64,000 nt of DNA from Paratinospora sagittata. Taxonomy: Eukaryota > Streptophyta > Magnoliopsida > Ranunculales > Menispermaceae. The first letter of the stretch is position 1, and the number at the start of each line of letters is the position of its first letter. Below, piece by piece: positions 1-9,426 of this stretch. The notes beneath the pieces were generated by a model. The model did not search any database and was not told the origin of the DNA. It saw only the letters and a list, made by a program, of their open reading frames with translations. Made by a program: the position numbers and the translations under genes. The stretch lies in the NCBI GenBank assembly GCA_035771175.1, contig JAYMFD010001271.1, positions 2,728,001 through 2,792,000 on the forward strand, read 5' to 3'.

Positions 1-63
1 ACAAGTTCTTCATTTTATCCCTTTTGTGCTGAGATTTTAAGAAGCAATTCATTGTTTTAAACT

Positions 64-71
64 GTAAGTAT
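64..71 (+). other. Intron donor-like GTAAGTAT
   Basis: AAACT/GTAAGTAT fits the eukaryotic 5' splice consensus closely and recurs about 63 bp into nearly every monomer. Monomers 4, 13 and 16 have GTAATTAT, 7 has GTGAGTAT and 54 has GTAAGCAT. With the acceptor-like site near offset 1038 it would delimit a 208-bp exon-like segment that crosses the chosen monomer boundary. Use in vivo is inference only. Confidence 0.4.
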
Positions 72-76
72 ATGAA

Positions 77-97
77 GTGTTCTCAGTAAGAGAACAC
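77..97. repeat. Hairpin 1: 8-bp stem, 5-nt loop
   Basis: Arms GTGTTCTC (77-84) and GAGAACAC (90-97) are perfect reverse complements around AGTAA. The stem is perfect in monomers 1, 2, 4-6, 11-18 and 50-53. It carries one mismatch (GAGAAAAC) throughout the core, monomers 21-43, and another (AGTAAAAGAAC) in 8, 20, 44, 46-49 and 54. This distribution argues against strong constraint. Confidence 0.75.
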
Positions 98-488
98 AAC
101 ACATCACCTATATTCTTTCTTTCAGAGCTACAACTAATCATCAACAACACATCAAATTATAGCTATCAAAGTCTTCAAAGATCAAGCCCTAAGAACGAAG
201 ACATATCTCAATGCTAATGCGTTAGTTCAATCTTAGGTGTGTATGGTAACCTCTCGATCAATCTCAGCACGAAAACTCTTTAAATTGCAAGTCTTCAATA
301 TCACTTGGATTTAGTATTTGATTTTTCCAAAATATTTTCCGAAAGGTTTTAATCATAATTTCAATTAGTTTTGAATGATTTAAAAGTGTTTTGAGTCAAT
401 CAAATGGTTCTTAAGTCTTAAAATATTAATTTTTCCAAAATCGGGCTATCCACCACTTTGCCAAAATTTTACAAAAGGTAGTAGCGCA

Positions 489-515
489 CTATCAGTGTTG
501 ATAGCACGCTGATAG
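489..515. repeat. Dyad 2: CTATCAG / CTGATAG with nested CTATCA / TGATAG
   Basis: The 7-bp arms at 489-495 and 509-515 are complementary across 13 nt. The left arm can alternatively pair with TGATAG at 499-504 across GTGT, so two exclusive foldings are possible. The arrangement is conserved in most monomers. X monomers change it to CTGTCAG, and Q monomers have GATAGAACGCTG. Confidence 0.65.
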
Positions 516-595
516 GGTTGAATAATCAAAACTCAATTTTTCTTGGAAAATTGCCCACAACGCGCTATCCCTCGCTATCCCTTTCGATAACTCGC

Positions 596-602
596 TATAA
601 AG
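596..602 (+). promoter_or_regulatory. TATA-like TATAAAG
   Basis: CTATAAAG inside the dyad zone resembles a plant TATA box and is kept even where the preceding CTCGC becomes CTCTC in core monomers. There is no independent evidence of a promoter, and in an AT-rich unit the match may be chance. Confidence 0.2.
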
Positions 603-764
603 TAGTTACCGTGATCTTTCGATTTTTACTAAAATGGGCAATAGCATGCTATAGGCCTAGATTGCACTCTAACGGAAAGTCCAAAAAACTCGAGCTCTTG
701 GGTATGTGTATATCGACTTACAATAGCCCACTACAAGTCATTAGTGCGCATGATACACAACCCA

Positions 765-776
765 ATAGCATGCTAT
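765..776. repeat. Perfect 12-bp palindrome ATAGCATGCTAT
   Basis: The site reads the same on both strands and contains an SphI-type GCATGC. It is present at this offset in most monomers. A and B monomers (2, 3, 11, 12, 14, 15) have ATAGCCTGCTAT instead, and P-type core monomers keep it but change the next base (CTATTCGAG). Monomer 1 has a second perfect copy at 641-652, where other monomers have ATAGCGTGCTAT or CTTAGCGTGCTAT. Confidence 0.75.
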
Positions 777-786
777 CCGAGTTTGA

Positions 787-809
787 GTTAGAAATCTCAC
801 ATTTCTAAC
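787..809. repeat. Hairpin 3: perfect 9-bp stem, 5-nt loop
   Basis: Arms GTTAGAAAT (787-795) and ATTTCTAAC (801-809) flank CTCAC. The stem is intact in nearly all 54 monomers. Exceptions I see are monomers 6 and 18 (right arm ends TAAGG), 20 (left arm starts CTTAG) and 37 (GCTAG). E/G monomers change only the loop, to CTAAC. It is the most constant structural element of the repeat. Confidence 0.8.
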
Positions 810-1038
810 GAGAAAAACGCAGGCCCTTTCCCTTGCTCGATTTTTCCATTCCTTACACAGTTTTGACTGGGAATCGTAACTGAAATATTCTCCACTACGA
901 CATGGATGATGCCCATTGTTTCGCACGGCCAAAACAACTTTAGATTAAACAATGTTTTGAATTCGAATCATTTCCTACTCTCTTGCTGTTTAACCTGCAA
1001 TTGCTAATTTAATAATACACTCATTGTCTAATTTTTAG

Positions 1039-1246
1039 ATACACAACACACACGATTTCAGCAAGTTAGACTAGCTTTCCCAAAAGTATTTCAAAAGAAG
1101 AAAGTCGTGATTTTTGCATTGTCAATAAATGCTTCGACCCGAATCAAAGTTGGAAACTGTCTTGAAGATAACTTCATTGTTTAACAAGTTCTTCATTTTA
1201 TCCCTTTTGTGCTGAGATTTTAAGAAGCAATTCATTGTTTTAAACT
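1039..1246 (+). other. Exon-like segment between acceptor- and donor-like sites
   Basis: A branch-site-like CTAAT and a pyrimidine run end in TTTTTAG (TTTTCAG in most other monomers) just before 1039, and a strong donor-like GTAAGTAT begins at 1247. The 208 bp between them straddle the boundary of monomers 1 and 2. No long reading frame runs through it. In monomers with GATTTTTGCATTG a stretch of about 44 codons without a methionine is open, and the extra G of GATTTTTGGCATTG closes it in the core. It may be a relic of a spliced gene or retroelement, or a chance match. Confidence 0.3.
1124..1129 (+). other. AATAAA motif
   Basis: GTCAATAAATGC carries a polyadenylation-signal hexamer. It recurs in each monomer except those with CAATAAAAGC, which still contain AATAAA, and monomer 16, where the sequence is CAGTAAATGC. 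A second AATAAA lies in AATTTAATAAAACAC about 110 bp upstream in most monomers. Functional use is not shown. Confidence 0.25.
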
Positions 1247-2367
1247 GTAAGTATATGAAGTGTTCTCAGTAAGAGAACACAACACATCACCTATATTCTT
1301 TCACTGAGAGCTACAACTAATCATCAAGAACACATCAAATTATATCTATCAAAGTCTTCAAAGATCAAGCCCTAAGAACGAAGACATATCTCAATGCTAA
1401 TGCGTTAGTTCAATCTTAGGTGTGTATGGTAACCTCTCGATCAATCTCAGCACGAAAACTCTCTAAATTGCAAGTCTTCAATATCACTTGGATTTAGTAT
1501 TTGATTTTGACAAAATATTTTTCGAAAGGTTTTAATTGTAATTTCAATTAGTTTTGAATGATTTAAAAGTGTTTTGAGTCAATGAAATGGTTCTTAAGTG
1601 TTAAAATATTAATTTTTCCAAAATCGGGCTATCCACCACTTTGTCAAAATTTTACAAAAGGTAGTAGCGCACTATCAGTGTTGATAGCACGCTGATAGGG
1701 TTGAATAATCAAAAATCAATTTTTCTTGGAAAATTGCCCACAACGCGCTATCCCTCGCTATCCCTTTTGATAACTCGCTATAAAGTAGTTACCGTGATCT
1801 TTCGATTTTTACTAAAATGGGCAATAGCGTGCTATAGGCCTAGATTGCACTCTAACGGAAAGTCCAAAAAACTCGAGCTCTTGGGTATGTGTATATCAAC
1901 TTACAATAGCCCGCTATAAGTCATTAGTGCGCATGATACACAACCCAATAGCCTGCTATCCTAGTTTGAGTTAGAAATCTCACATTTCTAACGAGAAAAA
2001 CGCAAGCCCTTTCCCTTGCTCGATTTTTCCACTCCTTACACAGTTTTGACTGGGAATCGTAAATGAAATATTCTCCACTACGACATGGATGATGCCCATT
2101 GTTTCGCATGGCCAAAACAACTTTAGATTAAACAATGTTTTGAATTCGAATCATTTCCTTCTCTCTTGCTGTTTAACCTGCAATTGCTAATTTAATAAAA
2201 CACTCATTGTCTAATTTTCAGATACACAACACACACGATTTCAGCAAGTTAGACTGAGCTTTCCAAAGAGTATTTCAAAAGAAGAAAGTCGTGATTTTTG
2301 CATTGTCAATAAATGCTTAGACCCGAATCAAAGTTGGAAACTGTCTTGAAGATAACTTCATTGTTTA
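1184..2367 (+). repeat. Monomer 2 (A1)
   Basis: A subtype: TTCACTGAGAG, TATATCTATC, TTTGTCAAAA, palindrome changed to ATAGCCTGCTAT, and TGCTTAGACCC near the end. Has CAATAGCCC where the other A copies have CAATCGCCC. Confidence 0.95.
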
Positions 2368-3551
2368 ACAAGTTCTTCATTTTATCCCTTTTGTGCTGAG
2401 ATTTTAAGAAGCAATTCATTGTTTTAAACTGTAAGTATATGAAGTCTTCTCAGTAAGAGAACACAACACATCACCTATATTCTTTCTCTGAGAGCTACAA
2501 CTAATCATCAAGAACACATCAAATTATAGCTATCAAAGTCTTCAAAGATCAAGCCCGAAGAACGAAGACGTATCTCAATGCTAATGCGTTAGTTCAATCT
2601 TAGGTGTGTATGGTAACCTCTCGATCAATCTCAGCACAAAAACTCTCTAAATTGCAAGTCTTCAATATCACTTGGATTTAGTATTTGATTTTGCCAAAAT
2701 ATTTTCCGAAAGGTTTTAATCATAATTTCAATTAGTTTTGAATGATTTAAAAGTGTTTTGAGTCAATGAAATGGTTCTTAAGTGTTAAAATATTAATTTT
2801 TGCAAAATCGGGCAATCCACCACTTTGCCAAAATTTTACAAAAGGTAGTAGCGCACTATCGGTGTTGATAGCACGCTGATAGGGTTGAATAATCAAAAAT
2901 CAATTTTTCTTGGAAAATTGCCCACAACGCGCTATCCCTCGCTATCCCTTTCGATAACTCGCTATAAAGTAGTTACCGTGATCTTTCGATTTTTACTAAA
3001 ATGGGCAATAGCGTGCTATAGGCCTAGATTGCACTCTAACGGAAAGTCCAAAAAACTCGAGCTCTTGGGTATGTGTATATCAACTTACAATAGCCCGCTA
3101 TAAGTCATTAGTGCGCATGATACACAACCCAATAGCCTGCTATCCTAGTTTGAGTTAGAAATCTCACATTTCTAACGAGAAAAACGCAAGCCCTTTCCCT
3201 TGCTCGATTTTTCCATTCCTTACACAGTTTTGACTGGGAATCGTAACTGAAATATTCTCCACTACGACATGGATGATGCCCATTGTTTCGCACGGCCAAA
3301 ACAACTTTAGATTAAACAATGTTTTGAATTCGAATCATTTCCTACTCTCTTGCTGTTTAACCTGCAATTGCTAATTTAATAAAACACTCTTTGGCCAATT
3401 TTCAGATACACAACACACACGATTTCAGCAAGTTAGACTGAGCTTTCCAAAGAGTATTTCAAAAGAAGAAAGTCGTGATTTTTGCATTGTCAATAAATGC
3501 TTCGACCCGAATCAAAGTTGGAAACTGTCTTGAAGATAACTTCATTGTTTA
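2368..3551 (+). repeat. Monomer 3 (B1)
   Basis: B subtype: GCCCGAAGAAC, AGCACAAAAAC, GGGCAATCC, CTATCGGTG, TTTGGCCAATT. Private GAAGTCTTCTCAG breaks hairpin 1. Confidence 0.95.
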
Positions 3552-4736
3552 ACAAGTTCTTCATTTTATCCCTTTTGTGCTGAGATTTTAAGAAGCAATT
3601 CATTGTTTTAAACTGTAATTATATGAAGTGTTCTCAGTAAGAGAACACAACACATCACCTATATTCTTTCTCTGAGAGCTACAACTAATCATCAAGAACA
3701 CATCAAATTATAGCTATCAAAGTCTTCAAAGATCAAGCCCTAAGAACGAAGACATATCTTAATGCTAATGCTTTAGTTCAATCTTAGGTGTGTATGGTAA
3801 CCTCTCGATCAATCTCAGCACGAAAACTCTCTAAATTGCAAGTCTTCAATATCACTTGGATTTAGTATTTGATTTTGCCAAAATATTTTCCGAAAGGTTT
3901 TAATCATAATTTCAATTAGTTTTGAATGATTTAAAAGTGTTTTGAGTCAATGAAATGGTTCTTAAGTGTTAAAATATTAATTTTTCCAAAATCGGGCAAT
4001 CCACCACTTTGCCAAAATTTTACAAAAGGTAGTAGCGCACTATCAGTGTTGATAGCACGCTGATAGGGTTGAATAATCAAAAATCAATTTTTCTTCGAAA
4101 ATTGCCCACAACGCGCTATCCCTCGCTATCCCTTTCGATAACTCGCTATAAAGTAGTTACCGTGATCTTTCGATTTTTACTAAAATGGGCAATAGCGTGC
4201 TATAGGCCTAGATTGCACTCTAACGGAAAGTCCAAAAAACTCGAGCTCTCGGGTATGTGTATATCGACTTACAATAGCCTGCTATAAGTCATTAGTGCGC
4301 ATGATACAAAACCCCGTAGCATGCTATCCGAGTTTGAGTTAGAAATCTCACATTTCTAACGAGAAAAACGCAGGCCCTTTCCCTTGCTCGATTTTTCCAT
4401 TCCTTACACAGTTTTGACTGGGAATCGTAACTGAAATATTCTCCACTACGACATGGATGATGCCCATTGTTTCGCACGGCCAAAACAACTTTAGATTAAA
4501 CAATGTTTTGAATTCGAATCATTTCCTACTCTCTTGCTGTTTAACCTGCAATTGCTAATTTAATAAAACACTCTTTGGCTAATTTTCAGATACACAACAC
4601 ACACGATTTCAGCAAGTTAGACTGAGCTTTCCAAAGAGTATTTTCAAAAGAAGAAAGTCGTGATTTTTGCATTGTCAATAAATGCTTCAACCCGAATCAA
4701 AGTTGGAAACTGTCTTGAAGATAACTTCATTGTTGA
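3552..4736 (+). repeat. Monomer 4 (C1)
   Basis: C subtype: GTAATTATATG, TATCTTAATGC, ATGCTTTAG, TTCTTCGAAAA, GAGCTCTCGGG, TTTGGCTAATT. Private ACCCCGTAGC and TGTTGAACAAG. Confidence 0.95.
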
Positions 4737-5911
4737 ACAAGTTCTTCATTTTGTCCCTTTTGTGCTGAGATTTTAAGAAGCAATTCATTGTTTTAAACTG
4801 TAAGTATATGAAGTGTTCTCAGTAAGAGAACACAACACATCACCTATATTCTTTCTCTGAGAGCTACAACTAATCATCAAGAACACATCAAATTATAGCT
4901 ATCAAAGTCTTCATAGATCAAGCCCTAACAACGAAGACATATCTCAATGCTAATGCGTTAGTTCAATCTTAAGTGTGTATGGTAACCTCTCGATCAATCT
5001 CAGCACGAAAACTCTCTAAATTGCAAGTCTTCAATATCACTTGGATTTAGTATTTGATTTTGCCAAAATATTTTCCGAAAGGTTTTAATCATAATTTCAA
5101 TTAGTTTTGAATGATTTAAAAGTGTTTTGAGTCAATGAAATGGTTCTTAAGTGTTAAAATATTAATTTTTCCAAAAAAAGGGCTATCCACCACTTTGCCA
5201 AAATTTTACAAAAGGTAGTAGCGCACTATCAGTGTTGATAGCACGCTGATAGGGTTGAATAATCAAAAATCAATTTTTCTTGGAAAATTGCCCACAACGC
5301 GCTATCCCTTTTGATAACTCGCTATAAAGTAGTTACCGTGATCTTTCGATTTTTACTAAAATGGGCAATAGCGTGCTATAGGCCTAGATTGCACTCTAAC
5401 GGAAAGTCCAAAAAACTCTACCTTTTGGGTATGTGTATATCGACTTACAATAGCCCGCTATAAGTCATTAGTGCGCATGATACACAATCCAATAGCATGC
5501 TATCCGAGTTTGAGTTAGAAATCTCACATTTCTAACGAGAAAAATACAGGCCCTTTCCCTGGCTCGATTTTTCCATTCCTTACACAGTTTTGACGGGGAA
5601 TCGTAACTGAAATATTCTCCACTACGACATGGATGATGCCCATTGTTTCGCACGGCCAAAACAACTTTAGATTAAACAATGTTTTGAATTCGAATCATTT
5701 CCTACTCTCTTGCTGTTTAACCTGCAATTGCTAATTTAATAAAACACTCATTGTCTAATTTTTAGATACACAACAAACACGATTTCAGCAAGTTAGACTG
5801 AGCTTTCCAAAGAGTATTTCAAAAGAACATAGTCGTGATTTTTGCATTGTCAATAAATGCTTCGACCCGAATCAAAGTTGGAAACTGTCTTGAAGATAAC
5901 TTCATTGTTTA
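4737..5911 (+). repeat. Monomer 5 (D1)
   Basis: D subtype: TTTGTCCC, CCTAACAACG, CTTAAGTGTG, a run of seven A before GGGCTATCC, a single GCTATCCCTT, AATACAGGCCC with CCTGGCTCG, and GAACATAGTCG. Confidence 0.95.
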
Positions 5912-7084
5912 ACAAGTTCTTCATTTTATCCCTTTTGTGCTGAGATTTTAAGAAGCAATTCATTGTTTTAAACTGTAAGTATATGAAGTGTTCTCAGTAA
6001 GAGAACACAACACATCACCTATATTCTTTCTCTGAGAGCTACAACTAATCATCAAGAACACATCAAATTATAGCTATCAAAGTCTTCAAAGATCAAGCCC
6101 TAAGAACGAAGACGTATCTCAATGCTAATGCGTTAGTTCAATCTTTGGTGTGTATGGTAACCTCTAGATCAATCTCAGCACGAAAACTTTCTAAATTGCA
6201 AGTCTTCAATATCACTTGGATATAGTATTTGATTTTGACAAAATATTTTTCGGAAGGTTTTAATCATAATTTCAATTAGTTTTAAATGATTTAAAAGTGT
6301 TTTGAGTCAATGAAATGGTTCTTAAGTGTTAAAATATTAATTTTTCCAAAATCGGGCTATCCACCACTTTGCCAAAATTGTGCACTATCAGTGTTGATAG
6401 CACGCTGATAGGGTTTAATAATCAAAAATCAATTTTTCTTGGAAAATTGCCCACAACGCGCTATCCCTCGCTATCCCTTTTGATAACTCGCTATAAAGTA
6501 GTTACCGTGATCTTTCGATTTTTACTAAAATGGGCAATAGCGTGCTATAATAGGCCTAGATTGCACTCTAACGGAAAGTCCAAAAAACTCGAGCTTTTGG
6601 GTATGTGTATATCGACTTACAATAGCCCGCTATAAGTCATTAGTGCGCATGATACACAATCCAATAGCATGCTATCCGAGTTTGAGTTAGAAATCTAACA
6701 TTTCTAAGGAGAAAAACGCAGGCCCTTTCCCTTGCTCGATTTTTCCATTCCTTACACAGTTTTGACGGGGAATCGTAACTGAAATATGCTCCACTACGAC
6801 ATGGATGATGCCCATTGTTTCGCACGGCCAAAACAACTTTAGATTAAACAATGTTTTGAATTTGAATCATTTCCTACTCTCTTGCTGTTTAACCTGCAAT
6901 TGCAAATTTAATAAAACACTCATTGTCTAATTTTCAGATACACAACACACACGATTTCAGCAAGTTAGACTGAGCTTTCCAAAGAGTATTTCAAAAGAAG
7001 AAAGTCGTGATTTTTGGCATTGTCAATAAATGCTTCGACCCGAATCAAAGTTGGAAACTGTCTTGAAGATGACTTCATTGTTTA
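5912..7084 (+). repeat. Monomer 6 (E1)
   Basis: E subtype: 15 bp (TTACAAAAGGTAGTA) missing after CAAAATT, 3-bp gain giving CTATAATAGG, ATCTTTGGTG, CTCTAGATC, GAAATATGCTCC. Confidence 0.95.
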
Positions 7085-8256
7085 AGAAGTTCTTCATTTT
7101 ATCCCTTTTGTGCTGAGATTTTAAGAAGCAATTCATTGTTTTAAACTGTGAGTATATGAAGTGTTCTCAGTAAGAGAAAACAACACATCACCTATATTCT
7201 TTCTCTGAGAGCTACAACTAATCATCAAGAACACATCAAATTATAGCTATCAAAGTCTTCAAAGATCAAGCCCTAAGAACGAAGACATATCTCAATGCTA
7301 ATGCGTTAGTTCAATCTTAGGTGTGTATGGTAACCTCTCGATCAATCTCAGTACGAAAACTCTCTAAATTGCAAGTCTTCAATATCACTTTGATAGTATT
7401 TGATTTTGACAAAATATTTTCCGAAAGGTTTTAATAATAATTTCAATTAGTTTTGAATGATTTAATAGTGTTTTGAGTCAATGAAATGGTTCTTAAGTGT
7501 TAAAATATTAATTTTTACAAAATCGGGCTATCCACCACTTTGCCAAAATTTTACAAAAGGTAGTAGCGCACTATCAGTGTTGATAGCACGCTGATAGGGT
7601 TGAATAATCAAAAATCAATTTTTCTTGGAAAATTGCCCGCAACGCGCTATCCCTTTTGATAACTCGCTATAAAGTAGTTACCGTGATCTTTCGATTTTTA
7701 CTAAAATGGGCAATAGCGTGCTATAGGCCTAGATTGCACTCTAACGGAAAGTCCAAAAAACTCGAGCTTTTGGGTATGTGTATATCGACTTACAATAGCC
7801 CGCTATAAGTCATTAGTGCGCATGATACACAATCCAATAGCATGCTATCCGAGTTTGAGTTAGAAATCTCACATTTCTAACGAGAAAAATACAGGCCCTT
7901 TCCCTGGCTCGATTTTTCAATTCCTTACACAGTTTTGACGGGGAATCGTAACTGAAATATTCTCCACTACGACATGGATGATGCCCATTGTTTCGCACGG
8001 CCAAAACAACTTTAGATTAAACAATGTTTTGAATTCGAATCATTTCCTACTCTCTTGCCGTTTAACCTGCAATTGCTAATTTAATAAAACACTCATTGTC
8101 TAATTTTCAGATACACAACACACACGATTTCAACAAGTTACACTGAGCTTTCCAAAGAGTGTTTCAAAAGAACAAAGTCGTGATTTTTGCATTGTCAATA
8201 AATGCTTCGACCCGAATCAAAGTTGGAAACTGTCTTGAAGATAACTTCATTGTTTA
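7085..8256 (+). repeat. Monomer 7 (F1)
   Basis: F subtype: opening changed to AGAAGTTC, donor-like GTGAGTAT, CAGTACGAAAAC, ATAATAATTT, GATTTAATAGTG, GCCCGCAACG, single GCTATCCCTT, CTTGCCGTTTAAC. Confidence 0.95.
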
Positions 8257-9426
8257 ACAAGTTCTTCATTTTATCCCTTTTGTGCTGAGATTTTAAGAAG
8301 CAATTCATTGTTTTAAACTGTAAGTATATGAAGTGTTCTCAGTAAAAGAACACAACACATCACCTATATTCTTTCTCTGAGAGCTACAACTAATCATCAA
8401 GAACACATCAAATTATAGCTATCAAAGTCTTCAAAGATCAAGCCCTAAGAACGAAGACGTATCTCAATGCTAATGCGTTAGTTCAATCTTAGGTGTTATG
8501 GTAACCTCTCGATCAATCTCAGCACGAAAACTCTCTAAATTGCAAGTCTTCAATATCACTTGGATATAGTATTTGATTTTGACAAAATATTTTCCGATAG
8601 GTTTTAATCATAATTTCAATTAGTTTTAAATGATTTAAAAGTGTTTTGAGTCAATGAAATGGTTCTTAAGTGTTAAAATATTAATTTTTCCATAATTGGG
8701 CTATCCACCACTTTGCCAAAATTGCGCACTATCAGTGTTGATAACACGCTGATAGGGTTGAATAATCAAAAATCAATTTTTCTTGGAAAATTGCCCACAA
8801 CGCGCTATCCCTCGCTATCCCTTTTGATAACTCGCTATAAAGTAGTTACCGTGATCTTTCGATTTTTACTAAAATGGGCAATAGCGTGCTATAATAGGCC
8901 TACATTGCACTCTAACGGAAAGTCCAAAAAACTCGAGCTTTTGGGTATGTGTATATCGACTTACAATAGCCCGCTATAAGTCATTAGTGCGCATGATACA
9001 CAATCCAATAGCATGCTATCCGAGTTTGAGTTAGAAATCTAACATTTCTAACGAGAAAAACGCAGGCCCTTTTCCTTGCTCGATTTTTCCATTCCTTACA
9101 CAGTTTTGACGGGGAATCGTAACTGAAATATTCTCCACTACGACATGGATGATGCCCATTGTTTCGCACGACCAAAACAACTTTAGATTAAACAATGTTT
9201 TGAATTCGAATCATTTCCTACTCTCTTGCTGTTTATCCTGCAATTGCTAATTTAATAAAACACTCATTGTCTAATTTTCAGATACACAACACACGATTTC
9301 AGCAAGTTAGACTGAGCTTTCCAAAGAGTATTTCAAAAGAAGAAAGTCGTGATTTTTGGCATTGTCAATAAATGCTTCGACCCGAATCAAAGTTGGAAAC
9401 TGTCTTGAAGATGACTTCATTGTTTA
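8257..9426 (+). repeat. Monomer 8 (G1)
   Basis: G subtype: the 15-bp deletion and CTATAATAGG of E, plus GGTGTTATGG, CCGATAGGT, TTTTAAATG, CATAATTGGG and a 2-bp loss in ACAACACACGATT. Confidence 0.95.

Larger units (their letters stand above)
443..776. repeat. GCTAT/ATAGC dyad-rich zone (exemplar in monomer 1)
   Basis: In about 335 bp the pentamers GCTAT and ATAGC, or one-base variants, occur around a dozen times, many arranged as dyads: CTATCAG/CTGATAG, CGCGCTATCC, CTCGCTATCC, CTCGCTATAAAG, ATAGCRTGCTAT, ATAGCCCGCTAT and ATAGCATGCTAT. The zone is present in every monomer and is richer in G+C than the flanks. It could be the remains of a short ancestral minisatellite or a cluster of protein-binding sites. 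Confidence 0.7.
1..1183 (+). repeat. Monomer 1
   Basis: Distinct subtype with CTTTCTTTCAGAGC, CCACTACAAGTC and two ATAGCATGCTAT palindromes. Its tail, with AATAATACAC, ATTTTTAGATAC and GACTAGCTTTCCC, is matched only by the tail of monomer 10. Confidence 0.95.
1184..4736 (+). repeat. Higher-order trimer A-B-C, copy 1 (3553 bp)
   Basis: Monomers 2, 3 and 4 form a unit that recurs at 11773 and 15326 with the same total length of 3553 bp. Subtype A has TTCACTGAGAG and TATATCTATC. Subtype B has GCCCGAAGAAC and GGGCAATCC. Subtype C has GTAATTATATG and GAGCTCTCGGG. Copy 1 lacks three variants that copies 2 and 3 share, so it is the outgroup of the three. Confidence 0.93.
4737..9426 (+). repeat. Four-monomer block D-E-F-G, copy 1
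   Basis: Monomers 5-8 are recognisable again at 18879-23568 in the same order, with lengths 1175/1173/1172/1170 against 1176/1173/1172/1169. Within the block an older dimer is visible. E and G share a 15-bp deletion next to AAAATTG and a 3-bp insertion giving CTATAATAGG. D and F share a single GCTATCCCTT and the variant AATACAGGCCC. Confidence 0.92.

Noticed and set aside
185..195. CCCTAA (plant telomere-like) in AAGCCCTAAGAAC
   Set aside because: A single hexamer per monomer, not in tandem, and changed to CCCGAA or CCTTAA in some subtypes.
741..932. A 63- or 64-residue open frame on the minus strand, starting MAVRNNGHH, in most monomers
   Set aside because: It recurs because the repeat does. 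Monomers 22, 24, 26, 29 and 31 share an in-frame stop (from TATTAGCCAC), 35 has a TGA, 9 and 20 are frameshifted, and the frame overlaps hairpin 3 and the palindrome. No domain or signal is recognisable.
1131..1141. GCTTCGACCCG resembles an RNA polymerase III B box
   Set aside because: There is no A box at a suitable distance upstream and no tRNA fold. A monomers change it to GCTTAGACCC.
1148..1166. AAAGTTGGAAACTGTC recalls the CENP-B box
   Set aside because: It matches only the GTTGGAAAC centre. The essential TTCG and CGGG parts of the box are absent.
1701..1919. A 72- to 91-residue open frame on the plus strand over the dyad zone
   Set aside because: It is lost throughout the core through the 11-bp length variant and extended or cut elsewhere by indels that are not multiples of three. 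It shows no coding-like conservation.
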